The notes under the pieces were generated by a model that was not told the origin of the DNA, ran no database searches, and worked only from the letters and a program-made list of their open reading frames with translations. From Nanobdellota archaeon (lineage in GTDB: Archaea > Nanobdellota > Nanobdellia > Pacearchaeales > GW2011-AR1): a DNA stretch of 8,662 nt. Made by a program: the position numbers and the translations under genes. Shown in pieces: positions 1 to 7,000 of this stretch. Each line of letters starts with the position of its first letter. Position 1 is the first letter of the stretch. The DNA is taken from the NCBI GenBank assembly GCA_030688225.1, contig JAUYIO010000044.1:1-8662 (forward strand), written 5' to 3'.

Positions 1-7
1 TAAAAAA

Positions 8-103
8 TATTCTTTAGAAAAACCATATTCTTTAGAAAATTCCAATTATAGGCGTTTTTCTATTAGATATTTCCAATTTCCATTAGAAATATAGGTGTTT
101 TTC
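8..103 (+). repeat. Iteron-like repeats, TTTCnnTTAGAAA type
   Basis: Four direct, same-orientation copies of a 13-base degenerate dyad lie at 8-20, 26-38, 57-69 and 77-89. The best copies read TTTCCATTAGAAA (77-89) and TTTCTATTAGATA (57-69), identical at 11 of 13 positions. The first two sit in an exact 15-base direct repeat, ATATTCTTTAGAAAA, at 7-21 and 25-39, 18 bases apart. A second motif, TATAGGYGTTTTTCT, occurs at 47-61 and 90-104 with one mismatch. In the 77-103 copy the dyad is followed directly by this GGTG-containing tail, which is the dyad-plus-G-rich layout known for archaeal ORB elements. Seen directly: the repeats. Inferred: that they bind Orc1/Cdc6, based on their position beside orc1 and their similarity to the ORB-like box at 174-200. 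The array may continue beyond the left edge of the window. Confidence 0.6.
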
Positions 104-116
104 TTTTTTAGTAGTC

Positions 117-147
117 ATAATTGTTTATATAATAAAAAAAATTTTAT
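117..147. other. Candidate DNA-unwinding element
   Basis: This 31-base stretch is A/T apart from a single G at 123. It lies between the repeat array (8-103) and the ORB-like box (174-200). In characterised archaeal origins the duplex-unwinding element is an AT-rich segment flanked by ORBs, so this is the natural candidate. The whole window is AT-rich, so composition alone is weak evidence; the position between binding-site candidates is the stronger argument. Confidence 0.4.
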
Positions 148-192
148 CGTTGAAATATTTCCTGTAATGTTTTTTTCCAGAGGAAATCAACG
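148..192. repeat. Interrupted inverted repeat overlapping the ORB
   Basis: The left arm CGTTG (148-152) plus ATTTCC (157-162) is exactly complementary to the right arm GGAAAT (182-187) plus CAACG (188-192), giving 11 base pairs interrupted by a 4-base bulge (153-156). The loop is 163-181. The right arm is the second half of the ORB-like box, so the left arm amounts to an inverted partial copy of the box. A perfect 10-base palindrome, GAAATATTTC (152-161), overlaps the left arm. This could be an opposed second Orc1 site or a cruciform-forming segment. Function is not shown by the sequence. Confidence 0.4.
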
Positions 193-200
193 TGTCTGGC
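174..200 (+). promoter_or_regulatory. ORB-like origin recognition box
   Basis: The core TTCCAGAGGAA (175-185) differs by one base from the archaeal mini-ORB dyad TTCCAGTGGAA. It sits in TTTCCAGAGGAAA, which has 5-base arms around AGA. It is followed by a GTG/CTGG tail, where canonical ORBs carry a G-rich stretch. Aligned with 77-103 without gaps, 18 of 27 bases match, including TTTCCA, GAAAT and GTGT, so both are likely versions of one element in the same orientation. Orc1/Cdc6 proteins are known to bind such boxes through the winged helix and the AAA+ domain. This copy lies about 40 bases upstream of the orc1 start, so binding here could also repress orc1 transcription. That regulation is inference. 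Confidence 0.6.
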
Positions 201-201
201 G

Positions 202-225
202 AAATATATTTTGTATTATAAATAT
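202..225 (+). promoter_or_regulatory. TATA-like promoter region of orc1
   Basis: Two TATA-like strings precede orc1: AAATATATTT at 202-211 and TTATAAATAT at 216-225. With archaeal TATA boxes centred about 26 bases before transcription start, the first predicts a start near 232-236 and a leaderless or nearly leaderless mRNA for a start codon at 238 or 241. The second predicts a start near 247 and would fit translation from the ATG at 256. The region is too AT-rich to choose firmly. It directly abuts the ORB-like box, so initiator binding and transcription could interfere. Confidence 0.4.
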
Positions 226-240
226 AATTAATAAAGGGTG

Positions 241-1464
241 ATGGTAAAAAAGAATATGACTAGCGAATTAGACGGAATTTTTGACACTTTTAATCAAAAT
301 GGAATTTTCAAAAACAAATTTATTTTTCAAACTAATTATCAACCAAATGAGATTTTACATAGGGAAGAGCAGATAAAACAGATAGCATTAATTTTGGCCC
401 CTGTGTTGAGAGGAGAAAGAACTAGTAATTTATTTCTTTACGGGAAAACAGGAACAGGGAAAACACTTTCAATACAATATGTTCGTGATGAACTTTTGAA
501 ACGACTTAAAAAAGATGTTCCTTTTAAATTGAAAATAGAATATTTGAATTGTAAACTAAAGAAAGTTTCAGATACAGAATATAGAATTCTGGCAGAACTT
601 ATAAAGAAGATGGGTGGAGAAGTTCCTATTACTGGGTTGCCTACAGAAGCTGTTTATAATAAATTTATAGATATTATTGATTCTGAAAAGCAGCTTATTG
701 TTTTGATTTTGGATGAAATTGATCAGGCAACAAAGAAAATTTCAAGTGATTTTTTGTATAATTTGACAAGACTTAATTCTGAATTGTCTAAAACGCAGAT
801 ATGTATTGTTGGAATTAGTAATGATTTGACTTTTCTTGATGAGCTTGACCCAAGAGTTAGAAGTTCGCTTTCAGAAGAAGAGATTGTTTTTCCTCCATAT
901 AATGCAATGCAGTTACAAGATATTTTGAAAAAGAGATCTTTGGAAGGGTTTAAAGAAGAAGTTGTGCAGGAAGGAGTTATTGCCAAGACTGCTGCATTTG
1001 CAGCTAGGGAGCATGGAGATGCACGAAGAGCACTTGACTTGTTGAGGATTGCAGGGGAATTGGCTGAAAGAGATAATTCAGATAAAATACTTCTTAAGCA
1101 TATAGATGAGGCAAATAACAAAATAGAGAAAGATAAAATTCTTGATGTGATTAAAACAGAGCCGAAGCAGTTTCAGTTTGTTCTATATTCTATTATTAAA
1201 CTGTCTGAAAGGAAAAAACAAGAGCCTATTTTTACAGGGGATATTTATAATCTTTATCAAGATATTTGTATTCAAAATAAATCAGAAGTTCTTACTCAAA
1301 GAAGAGTTAGTGATATAATCCAAGAATTTGATATGCTTGGGATAATAAATGTTAAAGTTATTTCAAAAGGAAGAGGAGGAAGGATGAGAGAGATTAAGCT
1401 GGCGATAGGAAAAGGGGTTATTGATAAAGCAAAAGAAATTATTAGAGACTCTCTAAATTATTAG
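241..1464 (+). CDS. orc1/cdc6: Orc1/Cdc6 replication initiator (AAA+ ATPase)
   Basis: This is the archaeal initiator that binds origin boxes, uses ATP as a switch and helps load the MCM helicase. Residue numbers count from the GTG at 238 (408 residues). The AAA+ part spans about 20-290: Walker A GKTGTGKT (69-76), Walker B LDEID (158-162), sensor 1 GISND (192-196), a DPRVRSS arginine-finger segment (204-210) and a sensor 2 helix starting GDARRALDLLR (260-270). A C-terminal winged helix (about 305-400) contains RRVSDIIQEFDMLGI and a basic, glycine-rich wing GRGGRMRE. All ATPase motifs are present, so it should be active. Possible starts are GTG 238, ATG 241 and ATG 256; ATG 241 was chosen as the first ATG, but GGTGAT (237-242), complementary to the archaeal 16S rRNA end, leaves ATG 256 possible. 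The candidate origin lies directly upstream, and DP1 begins 5 bases after the stop. Confidence 0.96.
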   Translation: MVKKNMTSELDGIFDTFNQNGIFKNKFIFQTNYQPNEILHREEQIKQIALILAPVLRGERTSNLFLYGKTGTGKTLSIQYVRDELLKRLKKDVPFKLKIEYLNCKLKKVSDTEYRILAELIKKMGGEVPITGLPTEAVYNKFIDIIDSEKQLIVLILDEIDQATKKISSDFLYNLTRLNSELSKTQICIVGISNDLTFLDELDPRVRSSLSEEEIVFPPYNAMQLQDILKKRSLEGFKEEVVQEGVIAKTAAFAAREHGDARRALDLLRIAGELAERDNSDKILLKHIDEANNKIEKDKILDVIKTEPKQFQFVLYSIIKLSERKKQEPIFTGDIYNLYQDICIQNKSEVLTQRRVSDIIQEFDMLGIINVKVISKGRGGRMREIKLAIGKGVIDKAKEIIRDSLNY

Positions 1465-1469
1465 TTAAG

Positions 1470-3053
1470 ATGGATTCAAAAGAATTATTGCAGTTTTGTT
1501 TAGAAAAAGGTATATTGTTAGATGGAGAAGTTCTGAATCTTTTAAGTGATGCTACTGATTCTAAGACTGCAAAACTGATAATAGAAAAGATAAAAGAATC
1601 AACACATGAAAGATTTATTACGAAAAGTATTTTTGAGAGGAACAAAGAAAAAGTAAGTGAGTTTTTTTTAGAATTACCGACAGAGAGTCAAAAAAGGTTG
1701 GAAAAATTAAAAATTAAACTTGGGTTGAGCATTGAAATTTCTCAAGAGGTTCAAAAGGAAACAATTAATGAAGTAATTCTGAAAAAGGAAGAGGAAACAA
1801 ATCCTGTTAAGATATTTTCCACAGCATCTTTTTCAACAAAAAAGTTAGAAGTTGGAGATTTTGTCACTTATTTTAGGAATAGGTTTTCAGAGATGAGAGA
1901 TATTTTGCAAAATCGCTCTCAATTAGATAATCTTGTTTCTATAAATAAAATTTCTGGAAATAATCAAAAAATTTCCTTGATTGGTTTGGTTTCTGATAAG
2001 AAATTTACAAAAAATAGGAATATTCTCTTGGAAGTTGAAGACTTGACAGGAAAGATTAGACTTTTGGTTGGAGCAAACAAAAAAGATGTTTATGAAAAAG
2101 CAGAAGAGATAACTCTTGACTCTGTGATTGGTTTTAAATGTTCTGGAAATAGAGAGATTCTTTTTGTTAATGATATTTTTTCCCCGGAATCAAATATTTT
2201 TGAAAGAAAAAAATCACCTGTTGAAGAATATGCTCTTTTTATTGGAGATTTGCATGTTGGAAGTAAATTGTTTCTTGAAAAAAGTTTCTTGAAATTTATT
2301 GATTATTTAAATGGAAAACTTCCAAACACGCCTGAAGCTGGAAAAATAAAATATCTTTTTATTGTCGGGGATGTTGTGAGCGGTGTTGGTGCTTATCCTA
2401 ATCAAGAAAGAGATTTACAAATAAGTGATTTGGAAGGACAATTCTTGAAATTTGCAGAGTTTCTTGGAAAAATAAGAAAAGACATACAGATAATTATTTC
2501 TCCAGGGAATCACGATGGTGTTAGATTAATGGAACCTCAGCCAATTTTTGGAGAAAAATATGCATGGCCTCTTTATAATTTGAAAAATGTTATTTTAACA
2601 ACAAATCCTTGCAATGTGACTATTGGGGAAAAAAAGAATTTTCCTGGTTTTAATGTTTTGACATATCATGGTTTTTCTTATCCTTATTATGTTAATAATA
2701 TTCCTTCTTTAATTTCTGCTAAAGCAATACACTCTCCTAATTTAATTATGAAATATCTTCTGATGAATAGGCATTTGGCTCCAACACATTCTTCAAACCA
2801 GTATTACCCTTCTCCAAAAGATCCTCTCTTGATAAGAGAAATACCTGATATAATGGTTTCAGGACATTTGCATAAAAGTCATATTTCATATTATAATAAT
2901 ATTTTAATGATTGCTATTTCTTCATGGGAAGGAATTACTGCGAACGAAGAAAAAATGGGGCTTGAGCCTGATTTTTGTAAAGTTCCTATGTTTAATTTGA
3001 AAACTCGCGCAATTAAAATTCTGGATTTTGAGGAGAAAGAAGATGGAGATTGA
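1470..3053 (+). CDS. polB: DNA polymerase D small subunit DP1 (3'-5' exonuclease)
   Basis: DP1 is the proofreading subunit of the archaeal replicative polymerase PolD, a relative of the B subunits of eukaryotic polymerases but with a working Mre11-like phosphodiesterase site. Of its 527 residues, about 1-90 are helical, 90-130 form a charged linker, and about 155-240 match the OB-fold region (QKISLIGLVSDKK onward). The calcineurin-like domain follows with all metal-site motifs: GDLHVGS (259-265), VGDVVSGVGAYPNQ (299-312), PGNHD (345-349), YHGFSY (399-404) and GHLHK (465-469). The retained Asp, Asn and His residues argue for an active exonuclease. Length is within the usual DP1 range. The ATG at 1470 follows the orc1 stop by 5 bases with no clear Shine-Dalgarno, so coupling to orc1 translation is likely. 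The 3' end overlaps the HD gene by 11 bases. Confidence 0.96.
   Translation: MDSKELLQFCLEKGILLDGEVLNLLSDATDSKTAKLIIEKIKESTHERFITKSIFERNKEKVSEFFLELPTESQKRLEKLKIKLGLSIEISQEVQKETINEVILKKEEETNPVKIFSTASFSTKKLEVGDFVTYFRNRFSEMRDILQNRSQLDNLVSINKISGNNQKISLIGLVSDKKFTKNRNILLEVEDLTGKIRLLVGANKKDVYEKAEEITLDSVIGFKCSGNREILFVNDIFSPESNIFERKKSPVEEYALFIGDLHVGSKLFLEKSFLKFIDYLNGKLPNTPEAGKIKYLFIVGDVVSGVGAYPNQERDLQISDLEGQFLKFAEFLGKIRKDIQIIISPGNHDGVRLMEPQPIFGEKYAWPLYNLKNVILTTNPCNVTIGEKKNFPGFNVLTYHGFSYPYYVNNIPSLISAKAIHSPNLIMKYLLMNRHLAPTHSSNQYYPSPKDPLLIREIPDIMVSGHLHKSHISYYNNILMIAISSWEGITANEEKMGLEPDFCKVPMFNLKTRAIKILDFEEKEDGD
3030..3035 (+). promoter_or_regulatory. Shine-Dalgarno setting the HD gene start
   Basis: GAGGAG lies inside the last codons of DP1, with 7 bases between it and the ATG at 3043. 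It is the clearest ribosome-binding site in the window. It favours ATG 3043 over an in-frame TTG at 3028, which would itself sit upstream of this site. Confidence 0.75.
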
Positions 3054-4014
3054 TGACAGGGTTTATGGAAAAGAAAAAATTAATGAATCTGTTTTAATAG
3101 ATTTGATTTTATCTGAGCCTATGCAAAGATTAAAAGGAGTTTCTCAATATGGGCTTCCTGACGAATATTATCATAAAAAAGGATTCTCAAGATATGAACA
3201 TTCATTAGGGGTTTTGGTTTTTCTGAGAAAATTTGGAGCAGGGTTAAATGAGCAAATTTCTGGATTGTTGCATGATGTTTCTCATACAGCATTTTCTCAT
3301 GTTGTTGACTGGGCTATAGGAGATCCTGAAAAAGAAGATTTTCAAGATAATAATCATTTTAATGTTATTTTTAATTCTGAGATTCCCGATATACTTAAAA
3401 AATATAACATCTCATCAAAACATATCTCTAACCCAGAGAATTTTTCTTTGTTGGAAAGACATGCTCCAAGTTTGTGTGCTGACAGAATTGACTATGCTTT
3501 AAGAGAGCTTTCTATAGATGGTGAAAGTGATTTAGCTAAAAAATTTTTCTTTTCTCTGAATGAGAGAGACGGAATTTTATTTTTTGAAGATACTGCTGTC
3601 GCCGAGAGTTTTGGAAGAACTTATTCTTTTTTGAATAAAATTCATTGGGGAGGAGTAGAAGCAAGAACAAGATATTTTGTTATGGCAGATATTTTGAGAA
3701 ATGCATTGAGCAAAAAGATTATTTCTCATGACACTTTATATAAAACTGACTCTGATGTAATTAAAATTCTTTATCAATCCAGAGACAAGAAGATTATTTC
3801 GGGTTTAAATTTTTTAAAAAATAAAAAAATTGCGAAACCTTCTAGTAATGGTGATGGAGTTCATTTAAGAAAAAAATATAGGTGGGTTGATCCCGAAGTT
3901 TTGTTCAAAGGAGAAATTATGAGTTTGAGTAATGTTTCTGGGAAATACAGAGATTTTTTACGAGAAGAAAAAACATTTTTGGAGGAAAATTGTTATTCTG
4001 AACTTTTAAAATGA
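3043..4014 (+). CDS. HD-domain phosphohydrolase (dNTPase-like, COG1078 type)
   Basis: A 323-residue metal-dependent phosphohydrolase of the HD superfamily. Its metal-site pattern resembles dGTP triphosphohydrolases and SAMHD1: RYEHSLGV (50-57, H53), LLHDVSHTAFSH (75-86, the H77-D78 pair plus H81 and H86) and ADRIDYALRE (146-155, last aspartate). The preceding MQRLKGVSQYGLP (28-40) corresponds to the start of the fold in COG1078 proteins. Residues 160-323 are mostly helical and end in a charged segment; I recognise no second domain. Family knowledge supports hydrolysis of (d)NTPs or related nucleotides, but the substrate cannot be read from the sequence. The start was chosen from the GAGGAG site 7 bases upstream. 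It overlaps DP1 by 11 bases and DP2 by 4 (ATGA), so it is co-translated with both polymerase subunits, suggesting a role in nucleotide supply or clean-up at replication (inference). Confidence 0.85.
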   Translation: MEIDDRVYGKEKINESVLIDLILSEPMQRLKGVSQYGLPDEYYHKKGFSRYEHSLGVLVFLRKFGAGLNEQISGLLHDVSHTAFSHVVDWAIGDPEKEDFQDNNHFNVIFNSEIPDILKKYNISSKHISNPENFSLLERHAPSLCADRIDYALRELSIDGESDLAKKFFFSLNERDGILFFEDTAVAESFGRTYSFLNKIHWGGVEARTRYFVMADILRNALSKKIISHDTLYKTDSDVIKILYQSRDKKIISGLNFLKNKKIAKPSSNGDGVHLRKKYRWVDPEVLFKGEIMSLSNVSGKYRDFLREEKTFLEENCYSELLK

Positions 4015-7000
4015 ACACGCAAAAATATTTTTTAGAAATTGAAAAACAAACAAGAGAAGTTTATGACATGGCGAATGAAGCGAGAGCAAAAGGACTTGAT
4101 CCTGTTGAAAAAGTTGAGATTCCTCTTGCAATGAGTATGGCTGAAAAGGTTGTGGGTTTGATTTCTACAATTTATCCTCAGATGATGGATTCTGGAATTG
4201 CAAAAAGAATTTTGAACTTGGAAAAAGAACATGGAAAGTTAGATCCTGCTGTCTGTTTGCATATTGCTGAAGAGATTGCAAAACAGAAATTTTGCAAATT
4301 CTCCTCGCTGTTGGAAGCGATTGATGCAGGAACAAGGGTGGCTTCTGCATATATTACTCTTGGTGTTGTTTCATCCCCTATTGAAGGATTGACTGAAATA
4401 AGAATCTGCAAAACAAAAGATGGGAAAGAATATCTTTCTCCTTTTTATTCAGGACCGATTAGAAGTGCAGGGGGAACAGGAGCTGCTTTTTCTTTGGTTA
4501 TCCTTGACCATTTGAGGGAAATTTTTGGATATGCAAAATATGATCCTACAGAAGAAGAAGTTAAAAGAACTGTTACGGAGTTGGGAGATTATCATGAAAG
4601 AATCACTAATCTTCAATATATGCCGACAGAAGAAGAAACAATTTTTCTTGCAAGAAATATTCCTGTTCAAGTTAATGGGGATCCTTCTGAAAAATTAGAA
4701 GTTTCAAATTATAAAAATCTTGAAAGAGTTGAGACAAATAGAGTTAGGAGCGGATTTTGTTTGGTTATTGGGGAAGGGCTTGCACAAAAAGCATCTAAAA
4801 TTCAGAGATATATTGTTTCTTTGAGAGAAAAAGGATTTAAATTAAGTGATTGGGATTTTTTGAATGATTATGTGAAATTGCATGAGAAAAGAGACAAAGG
4901 AAAAACAGATGATTCTCCGACGTATATTAAAGATTTGGTTGCAGGACGTCCTGTTTTTGGACATCCATCAAGATCTGGCGGATTTAGAATGAGATATGGT
5001 AGAGGAAGAGTTTCTGGATTTAGTGCAACTTCATTCCATCCTGCTACCATGGCTATTACTGATGATTTTCTTGCAATAGGAACTCAATTAAAAATAGAAA
5101 AACCAACCAAAGGCTGTGCAATAACCGTTTGTGATTCTATTGATGGACCTATTGTTAAATTATTTAACGGTAGTGTAAAAAAAATTAAGACAAAAGATGA
5201 AGCGAAAAAACTTTATCCTGATGTTGAAGAAATAATTTATCTTGGAGATATTTTATTTCCTTTTAGTGATCTAGCAAACAGAAATTCAAAATTGATTAAA
5301 CCTGGTTATGTTGAAGAATGGTGGAATCTTGAATTAAATGAAAAGAATGGAAAGGTTGCTAATTTTTATGATGTTGATTTTCTTGAAGCAGTAGAGTTAA
5401 GTAAAAGGTATAAGATTCCTCTTTACCCAAAATTTATTTTTTATTGGACGCAAATTTCAAAAAAAGAATTTCTCGGCTTGATTGAATGGCTGAAATATTC
5501 TAGAGTAGATAAAAAAATTATTTTTCCTTATAATAAAACAGAGCAAGAGAAATTCCAAACAGGGAAAAGGGCTTTGGAGTTATTGGGAATTGAGCATGAT
5601 GTTACTATTGAAAATGTTGTATTGACCGAAGAGAATAGTAAAGCACTTCTTGTTAATCTTGGAATTGATTTTGAAATTCTGAATAAAAATTGTTTTCTAA
5701 GAGATTTTATCAATGTTGAGAAATTTAATATGGAAAATGATTCTGTCTTGGATATTTTAAATAGTTTTTCTGATTTTCAAATTAAAGATAAGGCTGGAGA
5801 TTTTATTGGTGCGAGAATGGGAAGGCCTGAAAAATCAAAATTAAGAAAACTTGTTGGAAGTCCTAATGTTTTGTTTCCTATTGGAAAAGAAGGGGGAAGA
5901 TTAAGAAGTGTTCAGGAAGCTTGTGAATTTGGAAAAGTAACAAGCACTTTTCCAATTTTTTTCTGTGAAAATTGTAAAACAGAAACTATTTATCCTTCTT
6001 GTGAAAATTGTGGGGCCAAATGTAGGAAGATGTTTTATTTTTATGAAACAAAAGAAAAATCATTCAATAGTGTTGAAGAAGGAATTGAGAAAAAAGGACA
6101 GCCTTATTGTAATCAGTCTTTGGATATTAATCATTTTTTTGAAAAAGCGAGGGAAAAATTAAAACTTTCACGTGAAGAGGTTCCTCACTTAATTAAGGGT
6201 GTTCGTGGAACTTCTTCTGCAGAACATAAAATGGAAAATTTGTGTAAAGGATTTCTAAGAGCTATGTATGATTTACAAGTCAATAAAGATGGGACAATAA
6301 GATATGATTCAACAGAACTCCCTCTTGTTTCTTTTAAACCGAAAGAAATTTTTGTTAGTGTTGAAAAATTAAAATCTTTGGGATATGACAAAGATATTTT
6401 TGGAAAAGAACTTGTTGATGAAAATCAAATTCTTGAATTAATGCCTCATGACATTCTTCTCCCGAGTTGTTCTGAATCTCCTGATGAAAAAGCAGATGAT
6501 GTTTTTATTAGAATTTGTAATTTTGTTGATATGGAGCTTGAAAAATTTTATGAATTAAAACCTTTCTACAATCTGAAAAAAAAAGAAGATATTGTCGGAC
6601 ATTTGGGAGTTTGCATGGCCCCTCATAATTGTGCAGGAGTTATTTGCAGAATTATTGGATTTTCAAATACGCAAGGACTTTTTGCAAGTCCATATATGCA
6701 TGCAGCAATAAGAAGGGATTGTGATGGGGATGAAGCAGCAATAATGTTGTTGGGAGATGTTTTGTTAAATTTCTCAGGAGAGTTTTTACCAAGCCATAGA
6801 GGCGGAACACAAGATGCTCCTCTTGTTTTGAATGCAAAAATTGATGCTGGAGAAGTTGACGATCAAATTTTGGATTTAGAATTTTCTATGGGATATCCTC
6901 TTGAACTTTACAGGTTGGCAGAGAAAAGAGAACATTCTTCAAAGATAAAAATTAAAAATGTCAGGGAAGTTTTGAAAACTGGAGAAAATCCTTTTATAGG

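Noticed and set aside
7..104. CRISPR array
   Set aside because: The repeats are only 13-15 bases, degenerate and unevenly spaced (18 to 31 bases), and no cas gene is present. An initiator-binding array fits better.
723..1121. 132-codon open frame on the - strand
   Set aside because: It lies entirely antisense to the AAA+ domain of orc1, whose motifs are intact. Its serine/leucine-rich product is typical of reversed coding sequence.
1442..1645. 67-codon - strand open frame across the orc1-DP1 junction
   Set aside because: It is antisense to two well-supported genes and its product shows no recognisable motif.
3981..3985. GGAGG as the DP2 ribosome-binding site
   Set aside because: It is 25 bases before the DP2 ATG, too far to act directly. 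The only nearby in-frame alternative start (TTG at 3990) is followed by a TGA at 3999-4001. The bases are explained as HD codons.
5965..6162. 65-codon + strand open frame within DP2
   Set aside because: It is an out-of-frame reading of the zinc-site region of DP2, which continues uninterrupted through it.
6717..6734. Intein in DP2 at the catalytic motif
   Set aside because: Some euryarchaeal DP2 genes carry inteins here, but the reading runs straight from MHAAIRRDCDGDE into RGGTQDAPLVL with no inserted splicing or endonuclease domain.
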